DNA of 10,024 nucleotides from Basidiobolus heterosporus B8920 (GCA_000697455.1 JNET01035471.1:1-10024), one strand, 5' to 3'. Positions 1-8,409 are shown, counted from the first letter of the stretch. A program made the numbers and translations. Notes: generated by a model not told the origin, from the letters alone.

Positions 1-357
1 CAAGTCTTATACTTTAGCTTTAAATTGCAGGTCTTCCTTGGTTCAAAAACTATCCAGAAGTTGCAACTTTAAACCTCAATAACTCAACAAGTTCAAGCAC
101 TAAAGTCCTATCTAAAGATACCTTTAGATAGAGAAAGATAAAGAAAGTAAAACAAAGTCCTTGGGAAGGAAGGTGTTTGCTGACCAAGTGAATATCCTTA
201 AGTAAAGAGGTCTTTCTTTGTTTCTTTAGGCTAAAGATGTGATATATGTCTCTTTAGGCTTGTAAAGAATTCTGTTGAGCTGTCTTTAACTTAAAGGAAG
301 GAAGGGATGGTAGAAACAAGATGTCTTTACTGCAAAGGTAAAGCTTATTCTTTAGAT
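1..357. other. CTTTA/TAAAG-rich non-coding segment
   Basis: No gene is seen here. By eye the pentamer TAAAG or its complement CTTTA occurs about 17 times in some 355 bases, where roughly one or two would be expected at this base composition. The motif disappears abruptly after about base 357. A few copies recur inside the LTR (near 2023, 2033, 2117 and 2317), so this could be regulatory or terminal sequence of a related retroelement, but that link is inference. The segment contains no CpG at all. Confidence 0.6.
108..131. repeat. 10-bp perfect inverted repeat, 4-base loop
   Basis: CTATCTAAAG (108-117) is followed after the loop ATAC by its exact complement CTTTAGATAG (122-131). Both arms contain the pentamer enriched in this segment. 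It could be a protein-binding palindrome or a chance product of that enrichment. No T-run follows, so there is no support for a terminator. Confidence 0.6.
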
Positions 358-936
358 TTGTGGATGGAGAGGAAAGCAGTTATTCAATCAATCAATCTTT
401 TACCCTAGTGATTTGGTACATACTTATACAATTCTGAACATGAGGTAATTTTGAATGCTAATAGGTCGTGTGCTAGTCATCAGCATAATCTGAAACTTGT
501 CCACGTCAGACATCTACCATTTGTCTAGTGCTGTTCTAAATATGAAGTAATTTCATTGGCTGGATCAAAAGTTATGGGCGTTTTAGTGCAATCAATTTCT
601 TGGCGGTCAGTGATTGGTGATAGCATTTTATCATGTGAGATCTAATTTCAGCGACCCATATCTTGCCCAATAATGGTCTGATTTTGATGAAGCAACTTTC
701 ATTGGATAGCCACAAGTCTGGGTTATAGCATACTAGAAGATGGTATTTTGTAGTACATTCCTGAATGTGTGGGCTCAGTTTGAAGTTGTAAGTAATTGTC
801 TTAATCACATATAGGTAATATAGATTTAGGTTAGTACTAATATAATAAAATATGAAAATTGCCTGAAGGAACTGTAAGTGCTTTGAGAATCAGTTCTCAA
901 CACTACAACGCAACTATGTAGCATTGTCTTGGGATT
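358..936. other. No recognisable gene; probable retroelement interior
   Basis: This stretch lies downstream of the decayed gag on the minus strand, where a Ty3-like element would carry nucleocapsid, protease or early pol. The one open frame (572-808, minus, 78 codons) has no motif I recognise: no zinc knuckle, no D(T/S)G protease motif, no reverse transcriptase motif. A few CpGs cluster between about 470 and 655, otherwise they are rare. I see no RNA gene. Confidence 0.4.
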
Positions 937-1544
937 TCAGTCAGGAACACCTTCAATTCTTAGAGATAATTTGTGTAGTGCATTGGTCAGAAAGTCAACT
1001 TTTTGTACCATCAAGGAGGTTGGCATAGGACTAGGCTGATTTATATCCTCCTGCTGATGGGTACTAGATAATCTTACATATGTTGAGCATACTTCAGTGG
1101 CAAGTAGTATTTCTTTAAAATCCTTGAATGAAGGGACTCCAGACAATTGATGCTTTGGAGCCTTCTTGTCAATCTTTAGAAGTAAATCCCTAGGCAAGGC
1201 TTCAGATAGCCCCATAGTCATATTAGAGTCAGTCATAAGGAGTGAGTCAACCAGAGGTTTCCCATGTCTTTGTATTTGTTGCTACAGTCAGCCAGCGTGT
1301 ACTTTCATTGTCCAGTTCTAGCAAATATTCTAAAATACAGAATTTCATATATTGTCATTGGTTTGCCATACTCTTTGCATAAGTATTGCTTCATTGTGAG
1401 CAAATCAGTGAGTTCTTTTTGACATTGGAGGATTTTGTTGGTGATATCATCAGTACAATAGTATGGGAAGTTCTCAGCCACTTCATCAGGTGAAAGCAAA
1501 CACATCTTGCAAAGTCTCTCCCACTTGAAGATAAAGCTTTCCAC
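937..1544 (-). pseudogene. Decayed retrotransposon gag (Ty3-like)
   Basis: Two neighbouring minus-strand open segments (1544-1305 and 1236-937) lie just downstream of the primer-binding site. The first contains a Gag-like stretch around ESFIFKWERLC and a lysine/leucine-rich helix ending near KEYGKP, resembling the retrotransposon Gag fold of fungal Ty3 elements, where a phrase like F-x-G-x-N-V-x-S-F introduces the domain; the matching bases lie just upstream of 1544. The second is helix-rich with a proline/serine linker and no zinc knuckle that I can see. Gag would form the cytoplasmic virus-like particle. The gene is a fossil with several breaks. Family assignment is by general resemblance, without a decisive motif. 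Confidence 0.55.
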
Positions 1545-1601
1545 ATTTTGGCCATTGAATTGAGGAGCACCAGGTGACAGTGGTAGTGGTAGGAAGTAAT
1601 T

Positions 1602-1656
1602 GTTGAGTTGAGTTGAGTTGGGTTAAGTTGAGTGATAAGTTGTAAGTTGAGTTGTT
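1602..1656. repeat. Imperfect GTTGA pentanucleotide repeat
   Basis: About ten units of GTTGA and one-base variants (GTTGG, GTTAA, GTGAT, GTTGT) run in tandem between the primer-binding site and the gag-like region. The first four units are exact. On the coding strand of the element it reads TCAAC repeats. Replication slippage is the usual origin. It lies in the untranslated leader or the very start of gag. Confidence 0.8.
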
Positions 1657-1761
1657 GAAAAGCAGGTGATAGGTTTCTCTAGCTGAGATTTTTGAGCAGT
1701 AATTGATAAGCAGTTGGTGAATTCTCTAGTGGAGAATTGTTGGAGTAAAAATTTCAGATGA

Positions 1762-1780
1762 GTCCCAACATTGGGTGCCA
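1762..1780 (-). other. Reverse-transcription primer-binding site
   Basis: The minus strand reads TGGCACCCAATGTTGGGAC, starting four bases (TAAT) after the LTR end. It begins with TGG, as required to pair with the CCA end of a tRNA, and closely resembles the lysine-tRNA primer site TGGCGCCCAACGTGGGGC known from lentiviruses. A lysine tRNA primer is therefore likely but inferred. Its place fixes the element's orientation and identifies 1785-2396 as the 5' LTR. Confidence 0.7.
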
Positions 1781-1784
1781 ATTA

Positions 1785-2396
1785 TGTCAGGGTGTAGGGA
1801 TACCAAGTTGATCCTTCCTGAATCTCAAGTAGATGTGGTTTGCTCACTGGGAGCAATAACCCCTTTTATAAAACAGGGAAGTTTTGTTCTGGGTGTTTTT
1901 TGAGTGGTAATAAAGCCTCAAGTTTGTCAAAGACAAGCTTTTGATCCATTATACCCAACTGGGTTGGTGTCTTATCAAAAGATAATTCTGGTCTTACAGA
2001 TCCTTGGGAGATGACTAACTACTAAAGCCTCTAAAGTTGGTACCCACTGTGAACTACACCAGCTGTGTGTTGAAAATATTGCAGCTTTTGGCTGTGGTTA
2101 CAAAGAAACAAAGAGATCTTTAGCATAAAAGGACAAACTAGGGAGAGAATAAGATGAGGTAAAAGATATCTACTGCATAAACTTCCTGATGAGGTTCCCA
2201 AGTGTTAACTAGGTTTACTTGGCTAGTTTTCTCTTCCTGCTAAGCTTCCTTGGTAGAGTCAAAGGTGGTTTCCATGATAGCAAGTAGCAGTGATGGGAAG
2301 AGCAGTAAGTTGGATTTTGTAAAGATAAGATGATGCCCTGTGGTAGGAGAAGAGTCTCCTTTATATACTTTTCTACTCTTGAGGGGATTACTGACA
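1785..2396 (-). repeat. 5' LTR of the Ty3-like element (about 612 bp)
   Basis: The segment starts TGTCAG and ends CTGACA on the plus strand, giving the usual TG...CA termini within a 6-bp inverted repeat. It abuts the primer-binding site on one side and holds a TATA box near the other, so U3 promoter and R/U5 are in the expected order for the minus strand. Much of it matches a second copy at 4189-4426, at roughly 85-90 percent over the first 100 bases by eye. Some resemblance between copies continues about 35 bases beyond 2396, so the outer edge is less certain than the inner one. Confidence 0.7.
2359..2368 (-). promoter_or_regulatory. Probable TATA box of the LTR promoter
   Basis: The minus strand reads GTATATAAAGGAG about 30 bases inside the outer edge of the LTR, a good match to the TATAWAAR consensus and the normal location for RNA polymerase II initiation in an LTR. 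No initiator or upstream element can be named. Confidence 0.55.
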
Positions 2397-4188
2397 CAAT
2401 TTGTCCTAGTTGATTCTAAGTTACTGTGGCTCATTTCTTGGCAAAACTCAATCATTATGGGAAATTGATTAGTGAATCAAGTATGATTTGTGTGGACCAT
2501 TAGTAAGTCATTTGCAGCTAATATCAAGCTAATAAGGTGATCATAGGATGATTTCATAATGAAGATCATACTGCCTTCCATGGAGCACCTTGGCAGGCCA
2601 TTGGTAGAAGTGGTGATGTGACCTTCCATATGATTTTCCATAGTGAGTGAGTGGTCAAGTACTGGTTTCCAATCTGAAATAGTGTAAGGCATTCTAGTAG
2701 CTTCTGCTAGGATCTTGGATCTGCTAGTGAAACTCAAGCATAGTGAAGCAAAAAAGGGATGATACTAATAGTAAAGTGCAGTGATTGTAACTAGGTCAAT
2801 TAGGTTAATATAAGAGAAGAAAATCCATGGTGTCAGTGGGCTGCATTGAAACCCCATTACACCAGCATAAAGTTATTTAATGTCATGATTGGAAGTATTG
2901 AATATGTTCTTATTCTAGATGGTTTCAAAGAACTTTCTACTAAATATTTGCTGGTAGCCTAAGGGGTTAATTATCAATATTACCAACATCTTTTTAAGAT
3001 ATAAACTAATAATTGCTAACTGATATCGTATTCATTGTTGTGGTGAGGAATATGTGATGGGATCTGAAAACCTCTACTATTATTATCATATTCAAGAAAG
3101 TGTAATTGAGCATAGTGGATAAACTAGTATCTGAATTACTAAAACTTGTGTGGTCTTTATTGAGGAAAATAGCTTGATAATTATAAATATTTTTGATAAC
3201 TGTGGCTTAATATCTATAATGTCATATTACTAATCATACTTCCTGATATAGTAGTCAGCTGACATTGTATTGAAGGCCAAAAACAGAATACTTTAGAAAT
3301 TGATAGAAACTGAGAGAAATAAGATAAATCAATAACTACAAGAAATACTTAACAGTAACCAAATAAGCTCAGAATTGGACTGTAGGGATACTTTTACAAG
3401 TTGAATCTGATTATGTACTCAGAACTGTGCAAGATTGACTATTTTCTACCAAAATAACAACATTATAAACACATTTGTTCCCAAATCAACTTATGCCACT
3501 ATTTGCCCAATCATTATGACACTTGTCGCAATGTTTGGATATAAATGGACCATGTTACACTTTCTGGTAGTTTTCCATGGAATGTGTATGGGGGGAGAAT
3601 GTAATTCAGGCAAAATTGGCAGGTCTACCATATGTCAATCATGTCAAGATTGTTTCAGCAAAAACGGTGATAGATGCCACCAAGTGGAACCCAAATCAAG
3701 TACTAAGGAGAGATGAAGTTGTAGGAGTATCATATGGTTGTATCTATGAACTCTCTTGGATGGTAAGAGAAGATTAACTAACTGCTCTGAACTCATGGGC
3801 AACTTGTAAATGCCAGAGCATATTACTGCATAAGTTGGACTATACCAACTTTGTTGTTATTTACATTGAGGAGAATTCAATAATATCTTGAAGGAAAAGT
3901 GTATGAGTACATCCAGCTACATAGCACAGCACATGGCTCAGTAAACTCCAGTCATAGTAAGCAATGTAGCAACTGTTGAAGTTAAGTTAGTTTAGCACCT
4001 AAGTATTCATAAAATTAGGTATCATTTATATTCTGTATTTATGAGATATTTGTAAATGTTGAAATACATAACATCAATTTGGATTAATTGCAAGATGTTG
4101 AAATGTTGCATTTATGAAAAATCTTAAACATGTCCAAACAAGCTGAAACTTCTGCAGCATGCTTGTAGAACCCTCTAGAACAGTACAT
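2397..4188. other. Stretch between two LTR copies without a recognisable gene
   Basis: About 1.8 kb of AT-rich, nearly CpG-free sequence. The longest open frames are a minus-strand 86-codon frame (2737-2477) and two overlapping plus-strand frames (3435-3716 and 3577-3777, 93 and 66 codons). None shows a reverse transcriptase, integrase, protease or zinc-knuckle motif, and none has a convincing start context. It may be the worn interior of another retroelement or ordinary intergenic DNA. No primer-binding site follows the LTR copy at 4189, so the stretch is not an obvious element interior. No tRNA, rRNA or tandem array is seen. Confidence 0.4.
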
Positions 4189-4426
4189 TTTCAGGGTGTA
4201 GGGATACCACGTTGATCCTTCTGAATCTCAAGTAGATGTGGTTTGCTCACTGGGTCCAATAACCTCTTTTTTGAAACAGGGAAGTTGTCTTCTGGTTATT
4301 TTTGTGAAGGGTAATAAAGCCTCAAGTTTGTTAAGGATAAACTATTGCGCTGCAATCTTCAACTAGGTTGGTGTCTTAATAAAAGATGATACCGCCTATT
4401 AACCCATCTAATAGAGAGGTTTGACA
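4189..4426 (-). repeat. Second, shorter LTR copy of the same family
   Basis: From TCAGGGTGTAGGGATACCA onwards this matches the start of the LTR at 1785 for about 200 bases, then matches the far end of that LTR (around TTGACACAATT). It is in the same orientation as the first copy. No primer-binding site adjoins it, so it is best read as a solo or worn LTR. Its far end lies close to the 3' end of the helicase segment, marking the left edge of the central block. Confidence 0.7.
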
Positions 4427-4451
4427 CAATTATTCTATCTAGTTCTAATTA

Positions 4452-4457
4452 TTTATT
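4452..4457 (-). terminator. Possible AATAAA polyadenylation signal
   Basis: The minus strand has AATAAA about 24 bases after the TAG that ends the helicase segment, within an A/T-rich run. Spacing suits a polymerase II mRNA end. In DNA this AT-rich the hexamer can occur by chance; a similar arrangement after the acidic gene strengthens the case slightly. Confidence 0.4.
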
Positions 4458-4480
4458 ATTTTTTTAACAATGGTACAACT

Positions 4481-6340
4481 CTAACATTCATTAAATAACC
4501 GAATAGTCTCATCCCAAATGTTCTTGTAAACAACATAACGATATGAGTAAAATTGTTCCGGAGGGGTTATACACTTTAAGACTATTAGCTTTTGAGGCAA
4601 TTTCACAAAGCAAGTCTTCCGTTTAAAGGAGGCTTGGAGTCCTACTCTTTTTAAACATAAGCTTAAAAAAGAGTTAGCCGTTACGTTAGGGGTATTCATT
4701 CTTGCTTGGAGATTTTGATCAACCACAATAGAAAAGGCTGCCTTGTGTTTCCTTGCAATGGTGAACAGGTGATCCTTGTCAACTGTTCTACACCAGTAGT
4801 CCTTGTGGAGTACAATGGGCTTTTCATTTTCCCAAACACCAAAAGCTTCTAACATCTCATATATCATTATTACAAACAATATGGATGCTAACCCCGCTGG
4901 CTTTGATTTTGCCCAAATCTTACGCTGAGCAAAAAAAGATTGTGCATCCTTGTCAGGTATGGCATTAGGTTGTAGGTAGAGGAAGTAATCAAGCAAGCAG
5001 GATAACATATAAAATGGGACAACTGCTTGGGAGATGTGTTGTCCGCTTGTAAGGTATTTTGCTGGGATGTTGTTGACAAGTACCTTATAAGCTTTCTCAT
5101 GATCGGTATACCTGATGCGATCTTTCACTCCAAGACTAGTATTTTCTAGTTGCAGAGACATTAATCCAGCTATCGAGCAGTATTGACTTTCTTCAAGTAT
5201 CTCCATGAGCGAGTTTTTGTTATCGGCAAGATCAGAAAGGTAACCACAAATTCCTATACCCTTTAGATGGCACCACTCTTTTGTTTTCTCCACAATGAAG
5301 TCCCGATCAAATTCTGGGCATGAGACGATTTCTTCGACAGTTTTGAATTGTGTGTTATTTGCTTTGTACTCTTTACTCCACAGCCAAAAATGTCTGTTGT
5401 ACAAATCTGCTCTTTCGCTTCCAACACTTGCCAATACTCCAGCTAATATTTCAGGAATATTAGAATTATTGGATTCCTCACAAATGAATTTGTAAATCCA
5501 GTTGTATGAGGCTAACTTGTAATTACTCCGTCCCTTTTCAACAAATGCGTATTTAAAAGGGCTCAGTTCCGATCTACGTCCTAAAATTCGAAGGCGGGAT
5601 ATTAGCTGTAGTTCTTCCCAAAAGGACACGACACCAACAAAAAGGATATCGTAAGAAATCTTGAACCAGCGATTGAAGCTATGACCAGCTTGTAACACTG
5701 TGGTAACGATTACTATATCGCATTGGTGTGCAATTGCATTGGGGGAATCCAAGAACTCTTTATTCCATGCCTCGTCCTGAACGGCGCTCCATATACCCCT
5801 AATCCGTTCACAGGCAGTATTACCAAATTGAGTACGAGCGATATCACGCAATAACCAGAGTAGAAACATTGCATAGTCCGCTCTGGTACAAAACACTACC
5901 ATTGGAGACAACAAAATACCATCCTCCTCAACAAAATTATCAATATAACTTTTAACTATCGAACTAACTAAACTCGGTAGGTTTGTTGTTACTCTGATCG
6001 GTATTAGCGGTACAGGTCTTTCAAATTTATGTTTTGTAACATCCATGTCTGGGTCACAAGCTGCTATCAAACAAAAGAAATCAATACAGACATCTGTTAC
6101 CTTGTGTTGCATGATGATGATTTGTTGAGCACTTTGTAGGATTAAACAAAATTTACGGACTACCAAGGACAACTTATCCTTAATAGTTCCGGAAACAAAA
6201 TGATGGCAAATAAAGGTTGCTTTGTCCAATACTACAAGATCATACTTGTTCGTAGTTAACTTCCAGATGGAGTCTAGACATATTACAATGCGTTTCTCAT
6301 TTTCCTCTTGAAATACATCAGCATCTAGATAACATTTCAA
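4481..6340 (-). CDS. UL9-like origin-binding helicase, C-terminal segment
   Basis: This 619-residue open segment carries the distal part of a superfamily 2 helicase of the Herpes_ori_bp (UL9) type, the ATP-driven enzyme that opens replication origins in herpesviruses. Visible parts: a strand matching the motif II region (KYDLVVLD, residues 33-39); a motif IV-like strand (SPMVVFCTRA, 145-154); motif V (CDIVIVTTVLQAGHSFNRWF, 207-226), close to the family pattern D-V-V-x-x-x-S-x-V-x-x-G-x-S-F-D; and motif VI (EELQLISRLRILGRR, 242-256), matching Q-x-I-G-R-V-R. About 350 residues follow with no domain I recognise; in UL9 this position holds the DNA-binding part. It lies directly downstream of the primase/Walker A segment on the same strand and presumably works with it. 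The helicase call is firm; whether it is still expressed is open. Confidence 0.8.
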   Translation of the reverse strand: MKCYLDADVFQEENEKRIVICLDSIWKLTTNKYDLVVLDKATFICHHFVSGTIKDKLSLVVRKFCLILQSAQQIIIMQHKVTDVCIDFFCLIAACDPDMDVTKHKFERPVPLIPIRVTTNLPSLVSSIVKSYIDNFVEEDGILLSPMVVFCTRADYAMFLLWLLRDIARTQFGNTACERIRGIWSAVQDEAWNKEFLDSPNAIAHQCDIVIVTTVLQAGHSFNRWFKISYDILFVGVVSFWEELQLISRLRILGRRSELSPFKYAFVEKGRSNYKLASYNWIYKFICEESNNSNIPEILAGVLASVGSERADLYNRHFWLWSKEYKANNTQFKTVEEIVSCPEFDRDFIVEKTKEWCHLKGIGICGYLSDLADNKNSLMEILEESQYCSIAGLMSLQLENTSLGVKDRIRYTDHEKAYKVLVNNIPAKYLTSGQHISQAVVPFYMLSCLLDYFLYLQPNAIPDKDAQSFFAQRKIWAKSKPAGLASILFVIMIYEMLEAFGVWENEKPIVLHKDYWCRTVDKDHLFTIARKHKAAFSIVVDQNLQARMNTPNVTANSFLSLCLKRVGLQASFKRKTCFVKLPQKLIVLKCITPPEQFYSYRYVVYKNIWDETIRLFNEC

Positions 6341-6361
6341 GGAGAACCAATTCGATAGATA

Positions 6362-7435
6362 TCAGGCTAAGGAAATTTGGAACGTCAGTACCAGGATTTT
6401 TGATTCGGGCATATTAGATACATGTTCTTCTGCTACAAATGTTTTTCCTGATCCCATAGGAGCATCTAGTACAACAACCTTAGACTTCATTGTGGAGAAA
6501 TCAACATCACGACGGCCTTTGAAGTTTAACTTATCATATGGCGTGTCAAGTATTTGTTCAGGCGATGTAATCGTAAACCCCTCTTGGTCACTTGTAGATA
6601 ATACCCATGTTACCGATAGGCAATTAAAACAATAGATACCAATTTCATCCCCAAGAGTCAAAAAGGTCTTCGCACTAGGAACACCAAATGGTTGACCATC
6701 TTCAAAGTCGCATTGCTTACAAAAAACAACCTTGGCTACATACAAATATCTGGCCAGGACAGAACTTAAATCTTCTCGCACGATGATTTCATCATCATCC
6801 AAAAGATAGATGTCTTTCTTTTCTTGAATACCCAGGTGAATCCTGTTGCGCAGTGTTTCCATCTTTCTTTGCTTATCATAGCCGGTTCGTTGCCTCTTAC
6901 TTCCCTGCTGAATGATTGGGCTTGTTTTTAAATATCTACCGGAGGGTAGCATGTCATCGTGTATATTATCATTGCCGTAGAACTGCTCTTGAAATAAAAA
7001 TGGACTAAGTATATTCAACGCAGTGCTAGGGGTGACCCGTAGCAAGGGTTGGCATTTGTTGACACAGCTCACCAAAAAGTAATTCAATTCTGCAACGCTA
7101 CAAACAGTATCTCCATAAGACCAGCTTATCTTGTCAACAAGTATTTCTCCAACACTATCTTCGTGTACTTCAACTTTTCGCAAAGGTCGATCCTGATCAA
7201 ACTTACTATTGCCCGGTATTTGGAAAAGTTGGTTGACCTTATACACTGAAATATCGATAAGCCTGCTGTCAAAGTGATTTAATGCCCACCGCATGTCATC
7301 ATCCTCCTCCTGAGACGCCATATTAGCTTGTGCCCAGTCAAAAAAGGTAACCATTTCCATGACGAGGGATATAATGCTTACTTGTGAGTTGTCAAAGAGA
7401 ATATTGGGGAAGACTAAATGAACAGAATATTTCAT
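6362..7435 (-). CDS. PrimPol primase core plus helicase N-terminal segment
   Basis: A 357-residue open segment with two enzymatic modules. Residues 1-80 hold the second half of an archaeo-eukaryotic primase: KYSVHLVF (2-9), equivalent to KFSRHLIF of eukaryotic PrimPol, and LIDISVYKVNQLFQIPGNSK (59-78), matching the D-x2-VY-x2-N-R-x-F-R-x-x-x-S-S-K pattern that binds metal and nucleotide. A likely zinc-binding region follows with cysteine pairs 239/242 and 269/272. Residues 325-332 (APMGSGKT) are a Walker A typical of UL9-family helicases, followed by a hydrophobic strand KILVLTFQ, as in motif Ia. Primase and helicase in one segment suggest a single replication enzyme that both unwinds and primes, as in giant-virus PrimPol-UL9 proteins (family knowledge). 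The first Met is internal to the primase fold, so the true start lies elsewhere. Confidence 0.8.
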   Translation of the reverse strand: MKYSVHLVFPNILFDNSQVSIISLVMEMVTFFDWAQANMASQEEDDDMRWALNHFDSRLIDISVYKVNQLFQIPGNSKFDQDRPLRKVEVHEDSVGEILVDKISWSYGDTVCSVAELNYFLVSCVNKCQPLLRVTPSTALNILSPFLFQEQFYGNDNIHDDMLPSGRYLKTSPIIQQGSKRQRTGYDKQRKMETLRNRIHLGIQEKKDIYLLDDDEIIVREDLSSVLARYLYVAKVVFCKQCDFEDGQPFGVPSAKTFLTLGDEIGIYCFNCLSVTWVLSTSDQEGFTITSPEQILDTPYDKLNFKGRRDVDFSTMKSKVVVLDAPMGSGKTFVAEEHVSNMPESKILVLTFQISLA

Positions 7436-7498
7436 CTTGGTACATGAATGAAAACATAGTACTTCTAGGTTGGCCCTTGGAAAGCTGAATGATAAATG

Positions 7499-7828
7499 TC
7501 ACCTGATCAGACGCAGTAATACAGTAGTCAGTATTCGGGCTTGGCAAGCACTGACTTCTTCACTTGGGAATTTTTTTTCAATATCCAGGTACAATTTGCA
7601 CGGAGCATTCAGGCGAATGATCTCATATGAACATGGTGTTTGAACAGTGACTAGGTATTTATGCCAATCTACCAATTTAGCTACCCAATATCGCTTCCCA
7701 ACATACTTCTTTCTTGTGCCATTCTTGTCAACATAATTTCTGTACACATCAGTTGCCCATACATGCTCACCAGCTGAGAGACTACAGAGAGCTTCTTTTA
7801 ACCTCGTAAACAACCTTGGATTCATCAC
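7499..7828 (-). CDS. PrimPol-type primase, N-terminal segment
   Basis: A 109-residue open segment opening the primase region. Residues 65-84 (PCSYEIIRLNAPCKLYLDIE) align with the eukaryotic PrimPol sequence around CYEVIPENAVCKLYFDLE, including the acidic pair D82/E84 of catalytic motif I (hDhE) that holds the divalent metal. The upstream part (FTRL, KRYWVAKLVDW) also follows the N-terminal layout of the family. The Met at 7828 is plausible as the real start: it precedes the first conserved positions by a family-typical distance, with AT-rich non-coding DNA upstream. The other primase motifs are in the segment beginning at 7435, 63 bases downstream. Primase assignment is strong because the three family motifs appear in order on one strand. 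Confidence 0.75.
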   Translation of the reverse strand: MMNPRLFTRLKEALCSLSAGEHVWATDVYRNYVDKNGTRKKYVGKRYWVAKLVDWHKYLVTVQTPCSYEIIRLNAPCKLYLDIEKKFPSEEVSACQARILTTVLLRLIR

Positions 7829-8409
7829 AAACTATTATCGATTAATAAAAAGAATTTATCACCAAATCAAAGATCGCCACAAGCCTATTGGTTAAAATTG
7901 GGGGCGCTAATAATACATCACACGAGTCAAAAATGGGAATTTTCACTTGAAACCGAGAACACTACTGGAAAAGATAATGACAATTATCTTTAAAACACCT
8001 TCTGAATCAATGATTCATCTGAATTAAACATTGTGATTAATCAAATAAGGAAAAATTTTCACGTAAAACCATCAGTTAACCCTTGAAACTTAATGCTTGA
8101 GGTAAAACATCATCTAAAACCAAACGATTAGCCTAATAGAGGCATGTTATAAACAAAAACCTCACCAGGATCTTGCAATCCTGCAAATGGAATTTGAGTT
8201 TTACTTAAAATTTTACATAAAGAATATTTAGAAATGCATATATTTATGGTTTATTTATATAATATTGTAATTTCTGCATATTCTTGGGTGTATACGTGTA
8301 CCTGATCAGAACTTAAATCGTGTGCTAATTCCTAAAATTTGTTCAGTTTCAAATGTTTGATTCTAAATATTTAGGTTTATTATAAACATATTTTAAAAAT
8401 TTATAAATA
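7829..8409. other. AT-rich intergenic region with two small palindromes
   Basis: About 580 bases between the primase start and the acidic gene's end, with no open frame of note. It holds TGAATCA-A-TGATTCA (8003-8017), a 7-bp palindrome about a single base, and TGATTAATCA (8034-8043), a perfect 10-bp palindrome; both share the TGATT half-site and lie 17 bases apart. It presumably contains the primase promoter, but no canonical TATA box is evident within 60 bases of 7828. The stretch 8200-8400 is especially AT-rich. Confidence 0.5.
8376..8381 (-). terminator. Possible AATAAA polyadenylation signal
   Basis: The minus strand reads AATAAA about 29 bases beyond the TAG of the acidic gene. The distance is like that at the helicase end. 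The surrounding DNA is AT-rich, so chance is possible. Confidence 0.35.

Larger units (their letters stand above)
937..2396 (-). mobile_element. Ty3/gypsy-like LTR retrotransposon fossil, 5' part
   Basis: Read on the minus strand, the parts come in the order expected of an LTR retrotransposon: LTR (2396 to 1785), primer-binding site (1780 to 1762), a leader with a GTTGA microsatellite, then gag-like coding sequence (about 1590 to 937). Any pol region and 3' LTR would lie further left, in the first 900 bases or outside the window; none is recognised here. The element is clearly broken, with several interruptions in gag. Its near-total lack of CpG points to long residence as silenced, methylated DNA. 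Assignment to Ty3 rests on the style of Gag and is less sure than assignment to LTR retrotransposons. Confidence 0.75.

Noticed and set aside
572-808. Minus-strand 78-codon frame downstream of gag
   Set aside because: Position would suit part of a retroelement, but no protease, zinc-knuckle or polymerase motif is visible.
1602-1656. Telomere-like repeat
   Set aside because: The unit GTTGA is not a known telomeric unit, is short and irregular, and lies in a retroelement leader.
2215-2737. Minus-strand open frames of 60 to 86 codons
   Set aside because: The first two lie largely inside the LTR in different frames, and the third has no motif; chance frames are the simpler explanation.
3435-3777. 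Two overlapping plus-strand open frames (93 and 66 codons), one with several cysteines
   Set aside because: No recognised domain, overlapping frames in worn CpG-poor DNA, no promoter or start context; not supported as a gene.
5295-5495. Plus-strand frame antisense to the helicase (likewise 7049-7249 antisense to the primase, 8462-8680 antisense to the acidic gene)
   Set aside because: Shadows of well-supported minus-strand coding sequence.
4481-7435. D5-type or superfamily 3 primase-helicase
   Set aside because: The Walker A context (APMGSGKT) and motifs V and VI fit the UL9-type superfamily 2 helicases, and no superfamily 3 motif C is seen.
7436-7502. A small GT...AG intron between the first two primase segments
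   Set aside because: GT and AG dinucleotides exist at suitable places, but no branch point or flanking agreement convincingly supports splicing; left undecided.
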